A stretch of 64,000 nucleotides of DNA. Source: Amorphoplanes digitatis (GTDB lineage: Bacteria; Actinomycetota; Actinomycetes; Mycobacteriales; Micromonosporaceae). The DNA lies in contig NZ_JACHNH010000001.1 in the NCBI RefSeq assembly GCF_014205335.1, positions 7,062,501 through 7,126,500 of the forward strand, in the 5' to 3' direction. The translations under genes and the position numbers were made by a program. This document shows positions 32,035 through 40,285 of this stretch, one piece after another. Each line of letters begins with the position of its first letter. The stretch's first letter is position 1. Under the pieces are notes generated by a model, which saw only the letters and a list, made by a program, of their open reading frames with translations, did no database searches and was not told the origin of the DNA.

Positions 32035-34485
32035 CTAATCCCCCAACTCCGACGGGATGGCTGAATCATAGATCCGCGAAGACGTAGGGCCCGTTGACTT
32101 TCGAGGACGCCTCGGGTAATCGGCCCACATCTTTGCGAAGGCAGACTCCTCTTGAGTAGTAAATCGAAGAACTTCACTTGGCTCTGCGAATTGCGCAGAC
32201 GTCATTACGTGCTGCGGTAAGTCGACGCCCGGCAAGCCCAGCCAACCTAAGCCTGATGGCCAAAGTAGCAGAAGTTCCTGGCCGCGATTGTCTGAGAGAA
32301 CGACCGTCGCTCGCGCTGCTTCGTCCCGCTGCGTTCGAACTCGGCGGAAGATCTGCCGCGAAAATCCTTTGTCCTGAATCGCCTCTACCGCATCTCTCAC
32401 CGCGTCTAGGCTCGAGCGAAGCCTTTCGGTCTCGACACGATCGCGCCGCGAATGAAGCCAATCATTCCGTGCATCACTAACCTCTGCGCCGATTAGCCTG
32501 GTGGAGATGTGATCCAGGGTTCGGAGGATGTCTGTCTGGCTATCAGGAAGTAAATCAAGGAAGGGAACTGTGTGACCGAAGGGAAATCGTTGCAGCTCCT
32601 GTGATTTAAACCACTCAGGAATTCTATTATTGGCGCGTACGTGCTGACTCGCGGCGCCCTGGTAGGCGCGTAGGATCTTCGCCAATAGTCCGAAACCTCT
32701 CATCATTGGGTAGAGCGAAATCCGGTCTTCGATCGTGAGACGCGGTTTGCCATCCGCATCCACTTCAATTTCGGCCCGAGCCCTCAGAGTATCGAGCGCG
32801 CGCGGTGCGTCGATCTCATCACGGTAAGTAAAACGACGATCGCTCGAATAATGATCTGTAGTCAATGCCCACGTCGTGAACATCAGTGCATCCTTCAGAA
32901 TGTCTTCCAAGGCGACGAAGTAGTTCACGGCCGCACTTCGCACGTCGTCTTCGTCTGGGCCGACCCGACCTCGAAGTGTTGTCTGCCGAGTAAGCGCGAT
33001 CAAATTGTCGTGTAGCGCCCAGAATCGCTGATGGGGATCCCTGAAGTCCTCCACCGAAAATCCAAGTTTCCATAGAACTCCGTTGATGCGGTCGTCATCT
33101 GACTTCATCAACTTGTCGGCCAAAGTGAGGCGTTCAGCAGCAACAATGAAGTTGCTGCGCCGAGCCAGGAGCAATTTCGATACAGCGTGACGGGGCGTAC
33201 TTGACCTCAAGTATTGCTCGACGACCGCGTCAAGGGTGTCTGTGCCCTCGTGCCGCAGCTCCAGGTGCCACGCGAGTTCCAATCGGTCGTCCTCGCTATC
33301 AAATCGGTACATCTGCCGCACGAGCCGCCGCAATCGAAGCGTCGACAGGGAGGCGTCCTCCGATTGAATTCTTACGCCGTGTCTACTCAGCTCGGCTTGA
33401 AGGTCGAATGCCCCCGTGTATTTGAGACCGTTTACTACTGGAACGCGGATTTCACCGTCGGGAATAACAATTTCACCTGCAAGAACTAACGCGTCGAGGG
33501 CAGCGAACATTTCTTGATCCGAGGTGCAGAGACTTAGTTGGAGCATCTGGGCAGAATCAAGCCGACTTGCTATGTCGCCAGCCTTTCCGCTCGGTCCGCC
33601 AAGCTTCCGTAGCGTCTCCCGTAGCGCAGGCCCACTGTTGAGAAGTTTGGAAAAGAAGAGACGCAGCTCGGGCTCAGACAACGCATCACCGAGCAGATCG
33701 GCGAGCCCGTCTCCAGCGAAGTCGTTGTACATATCACCGGAATACATACCCGACCTGCGAAAGTAGCCTGGCCAGTCACTGATGTCCGGATATTCGTGAT
33801 CTAGCAGCTTGGCGGCCTTGGAATGATCTTCATTTATATCGGCGTCATATGCTGTCTCTAATAGATGCCGATGAAGCATCGTGCACGTGACGTCCGCGCA
33901 ATGATACATTACCCACTTGACAGGTGGACAAAATCGTTTGTGGGAGGACTCGATTATGCCATAGGGGCCAGTCACGAAATTGCCAACCTGAAAAACGCCT
34001 TGCGGCGTTCCTTCCAGAAGCTCCAACGTTTCGCGATGTGAGATCTGGTTCTTTGCATTAAAGCCGAGGTCGTGGCACTTGTCGTAGAGGAGGCGGCCGT
34101 AGGTAAAAGGGTACCGGATTACCTGCTCGTCGGATTGCTTGACGGAACTACTACTGGCCACCTGTTTCGATAACACTTCTACAAGGCGATTAATGTCGGT
34201 TGCTAACGGATCCACTAGAAGATCGGCCTGCAATGGCTCAAGCAGACATATGAATCGGGCACGCGGATAAGGAATTCCACGTTTAACCATCTTTTCGACA
34301 ATCCGTTGCCCCTCGGCCGTAAGAGCCACCGGGTCATACATAGGTTGCGTGATCTTATATTTGGACGTGATGATGCAGTGCTCAGCGAGGTGCCGAACAT
34401 CCAATAGGCGTCTCAGCGCCGTTCTAAATTCGGCGGACGAGTATCGATCTAGTAGTTGATCATCGTTGAGCACCTCTACCATCAC
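32035..34485 (-). CDS. 816-residue orphan protein, possible C-terminal HEPN motif
   Basis: A large soluble protein that I cannot assign to a named family. Its DNA is clearly more A+T-rich than all neighbours and uses A/T-ending codons, a sign of recent transfer. Residues 1-250 include a winged-helix-like start (EFRTALRRLLDVRHLAEHCI). Residues 380-520 are helical. Residues 600-720 hold LDHISTRLIGAEVSDARNDW followed by LHSRRDR; R673-N-D-W-L-H678 fits the R-x4-H catalytic motif of HEPN ribonucleases. A short beta-rich C-terminus follows. Its place beside a STAND-TPR gene in AICE cargo suggests defence, but this is inference. Confidence 0.85.
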   Translation of the reverse strand: MMVEVLNDDQLLDRYSSAEFRTALRRLLDVRHLAEHCIITSKYKITQPMYDPVALTAEGQRIVEKMVKRGIPYPRARFICLLEPLQADLLVDPLATDINRLVEVLSKQVASSSSVKQSDEQVIRYPFTYGRLLYDKCHDLGFNAKNQISHRETLELLEGTPQGVFQVGNFVTGPYGIIESSHKRFCPPVKWVMYHCADVTCTMLHRHLLETAYDADINEDHSKAAKLLDHEYPDISDWPGYFRRSGMYSGDMYNDFAGDGLADLLGDALSEPELRLFFSKLLNSGPALRETLRKLGGPSGKAGDIASRLDSAQMLQLSLCTSDQEMFAALDALVLAGEIVIPDGEIRVPVVNGLKYTGAFDLQAELSRHGVRIQSEDASLSTLRLRRLVRQMYRFDSEDDRLELAWHLELRHEGTDTLDAVVEQYLRSSTPRHAVSKLLLARRSNFIVAAERLTLADKLMKSDDDRINGVLWKLGFSVEDFRDPHQRFWALHDNLIALTRQTTLRGRVGPDEDDVRSAAVNYFVALEDILKDALMFTTWALTTDHYSSDRRFTYRDEIDAPRALDTLRARAEIEVDADGKPRLTIEDRISLYPMMRGFGLLAKILRAYQGAASQHVRANNRIPEWFKSQELQRFPFGHTVPFLDLLPDSQTDILRTLDHISTRLIGAEVSDARNDWLHSRRDRVETERLRSSLDAVRDAVEAIQDKGFSRQIFRRVRTQRDEAARATVVLSDNRGQELLLLWPSGLGWLGLPGVDLPQHVMTSAQFAEPSEVLRFTTQEESAFAKMWADYPRRPRKSTGPTSSRIYDSAIPSELGD

Positions 34486-34673
34486 CTCACCGTACGGTCG
34501 ATAGAAGGCTTAGGAAAGGCCAGGCTTCCCCAGCAAGGTCTGTACTACCCCATCGACCGAGATTGTTGGCCTTGTCGCCAGTTCCGTTGTCCCTACGCCG
34601 AGGGTTTTATGGCTGGCTGGGCCGGGCGGGCTACTTGTCGGGCAGACTGGGTTCGGCCCCCTGATCAGACCGA

Positions 34674-34988
34674 TCAGCGGTTTTCGGCGTCGCCGAGGTA
34701 CTCGTGCGTGCTCCGGTCGAGTGCTTCACGTTCCTCTGGAGTCAGGCTCGCTTGCCAGTCGCGGAAGCGGTCGGCAGCCTCGGTGAGCTGGGCCGCGTAC
34801 ACGGAGCTGCGGCCGACCGTGCGTAGATCGGTGCGGCCTTCGAGTACCTCGGTTGCCATCTCGGCCAGTTCGGGTCCGGCCCCACCTTGGCGCAATCGCT
34901 TCAGAGCTTCCTTTGTCGCTTCGGCTAGACGTGGGTTGGTGGTCATCTGCTGGAGCTGGTGGTCGATGGGCTCTTGCTCGTCGCTCAT
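34674..34988 (-). CDS. small helical protein of the ESX-like module
   Basis: A 104-residue protein from ATG 34988, rich in E, R, A and L and predicted to be mostly helical (ATKEALKRLRQGGAGPELAE, RFRDWQASLTPEEREALDRS). Its start overlaps the stop of the WXG-like gene by 4 bases, so it is the third gene of one operon. It could be a chaperone or an immunity-type partner for the secreted protein. The 34486-34673 spacer to the orphan gene contains no recognised feature. Confidence 0.7.
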   Translation of the reverse strand: MSDEQEPIDHQLQQMTTNPRLAEATKEALKRLRQGGAGPELAEMATEVLEGRTDLRTVGRSSVYAAQLTEAADRFRDWQASLTPEEREALDRSTHEYLGDAENR

Positions 34989-35710
34989 GGGTTGGCCTTC
35001 GGCGCGGAGTAGGGGGTTGCCGGCAGTGGCACGGCGGACAGGTCGCCGCCTTGGCCGGCGAAGGCCATCCCGCCTCCGAAGGCCGCCAGGATCACGGTTC
35101 CGGCGGTGTTGATGATCTGCGACGCCTTGTTGACCAGCTTGATGATCTGGATGGCTTGGTAGGCGGCTACGCCGTAGCCGGCGACGGCGCCGACGCCGGT
35201 CTCGGCTGTCACGGTTCCGGCGGCCGCCGCGATGCCCATGATGATCGCCTCGTCGGCGATGGCCTGGAGCAGGTTCCCGAGTTGGTTGCTCAGTTGCCAC
35301 GCGCCGCGGGCCGCGTCGTGGTAGCCCTTCGTGGCGGCGTTGAGGGCGGCTTGCTGGCCGCTGACCGTGGCGGCAAGGGTCGAGAAGTAGTTGTAGGCGG
35401 CGTCGCTGGCGTTGCCGTCCCAGGTCTGGTCCACCTTGATCACGCCGGACTGGATGTCGATGCCGATCTGCTGCATGGTCTGCGCGAGGCTGGCCATGGC
35501 GTCACCGAACTTGTAGAGCGCTACCCATTCGCCCGTGAGCGCGTCTGTCGCGTATCCGAAGATGTCGATGCCCGTGGTCGTCTCGATCAGATCGTTGACC
35601 CAGGCAGACGGGCTGACGTAGTTGAAGACGTCGAGCGGGTTGGTGAAGCCGTTCGTCACGCTCTCGTCGGGCTCCCCCGGAGCCACCAGATACTGCGTTG
35701 CCTCGGACAT
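34985..35710 (-). CDS. WXG100/PPE-like type VII secretion substrate
   Basis: A 241-residue protein. The central VIKVDQTWDGNASDAAYNYF followed by about 60 residues of helix is the WXG100 hairpin (W-x-G at QTWDGN). An alanine/glycine-rich hydrophobic C-terminus (ADEAIIMGIAAAAGTVTAET and following) resembles LXG/PPE-type carriers without a recognisable toxin domain. It lies between a second ESX-like gene and the small helical gene. It is predicted to be exported by a chromosomal type VII system; none of the ESX machinery is in this window. Confidence 0.75.
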   Translation of the reverse strand: MSEATQYLVAPGEPDESVTNGFTNPLDVFNYVSPSAWVNDLIETTTGIDIFGYATDALTGEWVALYKFGDAMASLAQTMQQIGIDIQSGVIKVDQTWDGNASDAAYNYFSTLAATVSGQQAALNAATKGYHDAARGAWQLSNQLGNLLQAIADEAIIMGIAAAAGTVTAETGVGAVAGYGVAAYQAIQIIKLVNKASQIINTAGTVILAAFGGGMAFAGQGGDLSAVPLPATPYSAPKANP

Positions 35711-35725
35711 GTCTGTTCCCCGTGG

Positions 35726-36058
35726 TCAGTCGCGGTTCACCGATGGCCGTAGCGCGACGGGATAGGTGGCATCGACTCGCGCGGCCGAGTCCTCGTCACT
35801 TGCCTCGTACTGGGTGGCGATCTCGTTGAGCGCACGGCTGGAGGAGTCGGTCAGGGCCTGAAGATGGTTCAGCATCTCGTCGAGCTTGCCTACCCACTCC
35901 GAGTGCGCTCCGGACAGCACTCCGATGATGCCCGTCTCGTGAAAGCTGAAGCTGCCGTGCGCATGCACGTACGCCTTTGCGGCGTCGGCATCGGAGTACG
36001 CCTGTTGGAGTGTGGTGGCGAAGACTCGGAGGTCAGCGGGCTCGACGCCGAAACTCAT
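35726..36058 (-). CDS. EspC/WXG100-like type VII secretion target
   Basis: A 110-residue helical protein starting MSFGVEPADLRVFATTLQQA. The VxPxxLRxxAxxL start, the central HSEWVGKLDEMLNHLQALTD, and the C-terminal LNEIATQYEASDEDSAAR fit the EspC/ESX-1-type target family, with Y-x-x-x-D/E (YEASD) as a potential export signal. It begins the module's secreted-protein pair and lies 15 bases upstream of the 241-residue partner. Confidence 0.75.
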   Translation of the reverse strand: MSFGVEPADLRVFATTLQQAYSDADAAKAYVHAHGSFSFHETGIIGVLSGAHSEWVGKLDEMLNHLQALTDSSSRALNEIATQYEASDEDSAARVDATYPVALRPSVNRD

Positions 36059-36061
36059 GGT

Positions 36062-36373
36062 CTACCCCATCTCGTAGAGGCCGTAGGCCGTTCCGAAGAG
36101 CAGGACCAGGCCGGCCAGGCCATACACAATCGCCTTTGGCCATATTCGGTCCAGCTGCCCAGGGTCGTCGCTGCGGTGCAGCCCGACCGCGTAGTAGGCC
36201 GCGGGCACGAACGCGCAGCCGGGAATCAAGAGGATGGCGAATCGCAGCGGCTCTACCGACGCGCCGCGCAGGGCGCCGGCCACGCCGGCGACGAGCACGA
36301 TGAGCCAACAGCCCACGAAGAAGAGCACGAACTTGCCCACCAGCCGCCGAAGCTCAACCGCCGTCCCCGTCAC
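36062..36373 (-). CDS. three-TM membrane protein of the ESX-like module
   Basis: A 103-residue protein from GTG 36373. Hydrophobic segments are KFVLFFVGCWLIVLVAGVAG, FAILLIPGCAFVPAAYYAVG, and AIVYGLAGLVLLFGTAYGLY. It begins the four-gene run, 3 bases before the EspC-like gene. It could anchor or chaperone the secreted pair. The 36374-36628 spacer holds the divergent promoters and nothing else seen. Confidence 0.7.
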   Translation of the reverse strand: MTGTAVELRRLVGKFVLFFVGCWLIVLVAGVAGALRGASVEPLRFAILLIPGCAFVPAAYYAVGLHRSDDPGQLDRIWPKAIVYGLAGLVLLFGTAYGLYEMG

Positions 36374-36628
36374 GCCGCTTCTACCTCTCCCTGGTCGCCC
36401 GACCTGACCGTACCAAGGTTGAGCATGTCTACGACGCCCCGAGACGGCGGCAAACGTCGATGCGTGAGGTCTCAGTGCTGCCTCTTGAACAGGAGAAACG
36501 TTGCCGGGCAAGCGGATCGTCGCTTCCGCGAGGTGTCCAGCGGCGAACGTCAACTGACAATGCCTACATCGGAGGCGGGAGACCATTTCCGCATCGACAA
36601 TGTTGACCATGCTGCGTACCGTGCTCGG

Positions 36629-37237
36629 ATGATCACGACCGGGCAGGAGCCCAGCCGTTGGACCCGGCTTACATCGGGCTACGTACGTTGGGAGCACCGC
36701 AAAGCGGCCCGGTTCAATAGCTGGTCGTCGGGCCGCCGTTGGGCGACGTTCGTACTCCTACCTACGCTCGTGTTCTGCTGCGGTGGGACCGTGGTCGGCG
36801 TACCGGTGGTATGGGCGATCCGTGAGACCGTCGAAGCAAGCCGCGGAGCACCCTCGCCGGATGCCGCAGCAAACGAATACCTCATGGCTCTCGGCTACGA
36901 CACCGAGGATGGCCTGCTGCCCGTCCTCGACGATGACCACCAGGACGAGCTGGTGGCGGAGTGGCGCGCCTACCGGAAGGCGATGGACAGCACCAATCCA
37001 CCGCCGGCCCGGCTCGATTTCGGCGCCTTGGCGGTCGGGCCGCTTGATGACGGACAGGCGGCGGTTACCGCCGACGTCTCCGCGACCTGGTGGGACACAG
37101 GCGGCCCAGCGACCAGTTACCGCAGCAAGGCGTTTACCTGGCGGTTCAGGGCTCGTGAGGACGACGGGTGGCAGGTCGTGTCAGTCGAAGCGCCAGCCTG
37201 GTGCGGGGGTTACGTGCGTCAGGATGCCTGCCAATAG
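36629..37237 (+). CDS. AICE-associated single-pass membrane protein
   Basis: A 202-residue protein. RWTRLTSGYVRWEHRKAARF precedes a membrane segment (TFVLLPTLVFCCGGTVVGVP). An exported domain of about 130 residues (NEYLMALGYDTEDGLLPVLD and onward to WQVVSVEAPAWCGGYV) ends in a Cys pair region. This is typical of NTF2-like mobile-element proteins that may aid mating or entry. ATG 36629 was chosen; ATG 36560 would add 23 residues. Neither has a clear Shine-Dalgarno. Function is unknown. Confidence 0.65.
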   Translation: MITTGQEPSRWTRLTSGYVRWEHRKAARFNSWSSGRRWATFVLLPTLVFCCGGTVVGVPVVWAIRETVEASRGAPSPDAAANEYLMALGYDTEDGLLPVLDDDHQDELVAEWRAYRKAMDSTNPPPARLDFGALAVGPLDDGQAAVTADVSATWWDTGGPATSYRSKAFTWRFRAREDDGWQVVSVEAPAWCGGYVRQDACQ

Positions 37238-37270
37238 GTGGCACCCTCGCCGAGGGCGCCACCCTTCGCG

Positions 37271-37522
37271 TCAATCCGCCTCGCTCCAGCCGGCCGCCAG
37301 CGCGATCCGGCGGACGGCTTCCTGTTGGGTGAAGCGGCCAATCGGCCGGCCCGTGTCGCCTGGATTACGGCCGCGAACGTAACCGTTCCACTTGTTGCCG
37401 ATGCTGGCGTGTATCCAGCCGATCAGGGTGCCGTTCCAGTAAACCCCGTAGCCGCCGAGGGGGGTCCGAGCAAGCTGGATCCCTCGGAGGAAGGCGTCGC
37501 GTCCTGGCTGCATGGGAATCAC
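37271..37522 (-). CDS. small AICE-conserved protein
   Basis: An 83-residue protein (GGYGVYWNGTLIGWIHASIG, GRPIGRFTQQEAVRRIALAA). It looks like a compact beta-alpha fold. GTG 37522 overlaps the stop of the preceding gene (GTGA), so the two are translationally coupled. Small proteins of this type recur next to GntR-HAD loci in actinomycete elements. No function is known. Confidence 0.7.
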   Translation of the reverse strand: MIPMQPGRDAFLRGIQLARTPLGGYGVYWNGTLIGWIHASIGNKWNGYVRGRNPGDTGRPIGRFTQQEAVRRIALAAGWSEAD

Positions 37523-37743
37523 CGGATCCAGCCGAAGAAGCGATCGGCCAGGTCATCCGGGATCGTGCCGGCGGCGGCGTGATCGTCGAACGCCTCCCAG
37601 TGGCATATGCCCACGTAGACGATCAGCGACGACCGGTCGCCGAGGTATTCGTGCGCGAGGGCCGACTTCGCGTTGGCGCATGGCCATGCCTCACCGCACT
37701 TGCCGCAGTCCCACGATGGCCGTTCGGGAACGTGCTCATCCAT
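37519..37743 (-). CDS. small Cys-motif AICE-conserved protein
   Basis: A 74-residue protein from ATG 37743. WDCGKCGEAWPCANAK carries three cysteines that resemble half a zinc-binding site, followed by helical ALAHEYLGDRSSLIVYVG and DDLADRFFGWIR. Similar proteins occur in many streptomycete and Micromonosporaceae elements and are sometimes mislabelled as flavin reductases. It heads the two-gene unit and is divergent from the GntR gene across the TTGTACAA palindrome. Confidence 0.75.
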   Translation of the reverse strand: MDEHVPERPSWDCGKCGEAWPCANAKSALAHEYLGDRSSLIVYVGICHWEAFDDHAAAGTIPDDLADRFFGWIR

Positions 37744-37781
37744 AACTTGCCTTCCAGGGTCGATGACTCATTCTGGTATCT

Positions 37782-37793
37782 GCTTGTACAAGC
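37782..37793. promoter_or_regulatory. GCTTGTACAAGC palindrome, possible GntR operator
   Basis: A perfect 12-bp palindrome, followed by the partial repeat TTGTTCTTGAACGTACAA. It lies in the divergent promoter between the small AICE genes and the short GntR gene, a likely binding site for the latter. Confidence 0.55.
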
Positions 37794-37857
37794 TTGTTCT
37801 TGAACGTACAAATATGTAGTTGCGGGTATCCGCTCAATGACGGTCGTTTAGCTTGAG

Positions 37858-38109
37858 ATGGTGATTGAGCCGGACGGGCCAGTACCGTCCTATCTCCAAC
37901 TCGTCGAGATCCTCGTCGAGCGGATCGGACGTGGCGAGTGGCCGCCAAACCGGCCCATTCCGAGTGAGTTGCAGCTTGTTCAAGAGTTCGGCATTGCACG
38001 TGGAACGGTCCGCCGCGCGATTGCCGTGCTCAGGGAACGCGGGTTGGTCTTCACCGTGCCCCAGCGAGGCACCTATGTAGCACCCTCACCGGCCGCCCCG
38101 ACCGAGTGA
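37858..38109 (+). CDS. short GntR-type winged-helix protein (DNA-binding domain only)
   Basis: An 83-residue protein: PSYLQLVEILVERIGRGEWP, PSELQLVQEFGIARGTVRRA, VLRERGLVFTVPQRGTYVAP is a complete GntR winged helix with no effector domain. It may be a constitutive repressor or competitor for the larger GntR. It converges with and overlaps the HAD gene by 24 bases. The start at ATG 37858 has a poor Shine-Dalgarno. Confidence 0.85.
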   Translation: MVIEPDGPVPSYLQLVEILVERIGRGEWPPNRPIPSELQLVQEFGIARGTVRRAIAVLRERGLVFTVPQRGTYVAPSPAAPTE

Positions 38110-38817
38110 CTCCTGCGCGTCGGCCTGTTCGCACCTCCTGACAAGCGTTTCAGCGATTGGCCCCATGCTGGTGATCACCACATCGGCCCCGGCCTTGCGG
38201 AAGGCATCGACCTTCGGCGGCCGGTTGGCGTAGCCGATGACGCGGACGCCGGCCGCCTTGCCTCCGTCGATGTCCGACAATGAGTCGCCGACCAGAACAC
38301 TTCGACCTGGTGCCGCGCCGAGCATGCGAACGGCACGCGTGATCGGTTCGGGGTTCGGCTTCATCCGTTCCGGCTCGGCATACGCGCGGCCGATCACTGG
38401 AGTGACGTGTCCAGTGAGTCGGTGCGCTGCGAGATACGCGGCGACCGCGCCGGCCGAGTTGTTGCTCACCACGGCGACCGGTAGCCCTGCCTGTCGGGCA
38501 GCCACGATCACTTCCCGGCCGTAGGGCGTAGGCGCCGCGGTCTGGACAGCGCGGCGCTCTGCCTCGCACAGCGCATCTTCGACAATGCGCATGATGCTCT
38601 GGTTACCGGTCGATCCGGTCCACCGCAGCACCTCAAGCGGATCCGTCTCGCTGGCCAGACTGCCTGGCACCTCGACCCGGTGTTGATGCAGGAGCTCCAC
38701 CAGTTCGGCCGCCACGTCATGTGCCGGGTAGCCAGCGAAGATGCCACACACAGGTCCGTCGAAGTCGAGCAGGATGACGTCGACATCGGCGAACAGCCGA
38801 TCGAGGTCGGCGCTCAT
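38086..38817 (-). CDS. HAD-superfamily hydrolase
   Basis: A 243-residue phosphatase-like protein. Motif I is VILLDFDGPVCGIFAGYP (DFDG, D-x-D variant), motif II VAVVSNNSAGAVAAYL, motif III around RMKPNPEPITRA, and motif IV VLVGDSLSDIDGGKAAG. All catalytic aspartates are present. It overlaps the GntR-UTRA gene by 4 bases. HAD-GntR pairs recur in AICE control loci, where the HAD may modify a small effector of the regulator; the substrate is unknown. Confidence 0.88.
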   Translation of the reverse strand: MSADLDRLFADVDVILLDFDGPVCGIFAGYPAHDVAAELVELLHQHRVEVPGSLASETDPLEVLRWTGSTGNQSIMRIVEDALCEAERRAVQTAAPTPYGREVIVAARQAGLPVAVVSNNSAGAVAAYLAAHRLTGHVTPVIGRAYAEPERMKPNPEPITRAVRMLGAAPGRSVLVGDSLSDIDGGKAAGVRVIGYANRPPKVDAFRKAGADVVITSMGPIAETLVRRCEQADAQESLGRGGR

Positions 38818-39680
38818 CCGTCGTACCGGTAGGCGATCGTCGACCATACGGAGTCGAACCATTGGCGGGATGCCTCAACGAACTGGGTGCCGTGAGAGGC
38901 GTCGTCGTCGGTTACGGCGTAGTGGAACAGCGGCACGTCCTTGCCCATCAGGTCGTAGATCGCCATGGGCTCACCCTTGATCGAAACAGTGCGCTCGACG
39001 ACGGGATAGAAGCCGTAGAAGACCTCCTCGCCGTTGAGGATGTAGAGCTTGAACAGCGGTGAGGCGCGGTGCATCCGGACCTCGACGGTGGTGGAGCGGA
39101 TGAGGCCGAGGTCGCCCAGCTCGGCGACCTGGTCAATGATGCCGTCGGCGGCGCGGCGGGTGATCCGCTCGGCGCGTTCTCGGACGGCCGGATCGTCCGA
39201 CTGTGTCTCGGCGCGTGCGGGCAACGCCATCGGTGCGGTCATGTCGGAGATCAGTACCCGCACGGCGATCGTCTCAGGCGCAAGCCGGCCGACCCTGACC
39301 TTGTCGAGCGCTTCGGCGAGGGCGTCTCTCAGCGTCTCACCGGAGAATCCCGCGAAGTCGATGGTGACGTGCGGGCGCTCGAACGAGGCTTCGATGTGTG
39401 GACGAAGTTCCACCGCGCGTTGGGTCTGAGCGCGCACAAACGCGCCGCTTCCCTGGCGGGTGACGATCAGCCGCTCAGCACGCAGTAGCTCAAGGGCGCG
39501 TTTCACGGTCTCGCGGGCCACGCCGTAGCGGGCCGCGAGGTCGGGCTGCGACGGAAGCTTGTCGCCCGGTTCCAGGCGTCGCGTGAGGATGGCCGCGCGC
39601 AGCTTGTTGGCGATCTGCTGGGACGCCTGTTTCGGGTCGTCGGGGTCTAGCTGGCCAAGGAAGTCAAGGTTCTCGGTCAC
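38814..39680 (-). CDS. GntR/UTRA-type regulator, KorSA-like control of transfer operon
   Basis: A 288-residue regulator. The winged helix is QQIANKLRAAILTRRLEPGD with LPSQPDLAARYGVARETVKR and ERLIVTRQGSGAFV. A C-terminal ligand domain follows (PLFKLYILNGEEVFYGFYPV, EPMAIYDLMGKDVPLFHYAV). GTG 39680 was chosen; an in-frame GTG directly precedes it. Three TGACTAGCCA-type sites upstream overlap the promoter of the divergent transfer operon, so it probably represses tra/rep genes like KorSA of pSAM2. Confidence 0.85.
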   Translation of the reverse strand: MTENLDFLGQLDPDDPKQASQQIANKLRAAILTRRLEPGDKLPSQPDLAARYGVARETVKRALELLRAERLIVTRQGSGAFVRAQTQRAVELRPHIEASFERPHVTIDFAGFSGETLRDALAEALDKVRVGRLAPETIAVRVLISDMTAPMALPARAETQSDDPAVRERAERITRRAADGIIDQVAELGDLGLIRSTTVEVRMHRASPLFKLYILNGEEVFYGFYPVVERTVSIKGEPMAIYDLMGKDVPLFHYAVTDDDASHGTQFVEASRQWFDSVWSTIAYRYDG

Positions 39681-39696
39681 CACTACACCGTAGCTC

Positions 39697-39788
39697 TGAC
39701 TAGCCAAGTTAGGGAAGTTCTACTTTTGGTCTTGACCTGACTAGCCATGTCGGCATACCTTGATCTCGGTCGACCTGGCTAGCCAGGT
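39697..39788. promoter_or_regulatory. three CTAGCCA operators (GntR sites)
   Basis: TGACTAGCCA at 39697 and 39738 and TGGCTAGCCA at 39776. The third lies in ACCTGGCTAGCCAGGT (39773-39788), a perfect 16-bp palindrome. Spacing is 41 and 38 bp, about four helical turns. Confidence 0.75.
39732..39759 (+). promoter_or_regulatory. transfer-operon promoter with operator in the spacer
   Basis: TTGACC (39732-39737), 16-bp spacer, CATACC (39754-39759). The second operator (39738-39747) sits between -35 and -10, so bound regulator would block polymerase. A leader of about 280 bases precedes the first gene; the rest of 39789-40039 shows no gene. Confidence 0.55.
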
Positions 39789-40039
39789 AAGCCAAGAGGC
39801 CAGCAAGGACGGGAACGGCGGCACGGGTTGCCGCACGCCATGACACCGCTGGGTCCGACTTGTTCTCTGACAACTGGATGCAGTGGGCCGCACCTCCCCG
39901 TAGCGCATTTCTTGCGCCGAAAAGGTCGCCACGCACGGCTCAGGCTCGTGCACACCTTCCCATGAATCCGCAGGTCGGCGCGGTGGCCAACGTTCTCGCG
40001 TTCGCTGCCGCGCCGGCCCTGCCCCCTGGAGGAAATCCC

Positions 40040-40285
40040 GTGAGGAAGTTTCACCGCATCACCGACGGACCGTCGGCTGCCGAGCTGGCCGAGATCGAGG
40101 CCGAGTGGCCGCTGATCGCCGCCGAGCTGGACCTGTTGGACGCCGAGATCAACCTCATCAACGCCGCCGACCATGGCGGCCCGACCGCGCTGGATTGGCG
40201 CCGCAAGCGCCGGGCGGAGGCCAAGGTCACCCGCGTGGCAGCCGAGCTGGCCGCGCCTCCCACCCTGCGGAAGGCGGTCGCATGA
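40040..40285 (+). CDS. DUF6284-family small AICE protein
   Basis: An 81-residue helical, charged protein (ITDGPSAAELAEIEAEWPLI, LDLLDAEINLINAADHGGPT, LDWRRKRRAEAKVTRVAAEL). GTG 40040 follows CTGGAGGA by 7 bases. This small family sits as first gene of AICE tra operons; it may help Spd proteins or replication. The stop overlaps the next start by 4 bases. Confidence 0.82.
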   Translation: MRKFHRITDGPSAAELAEIEAEWPLIAAELDLLDAEINLINAADHGGPTALDWRRKRRAEAKVTRVAAELAAPPTLRKAVA

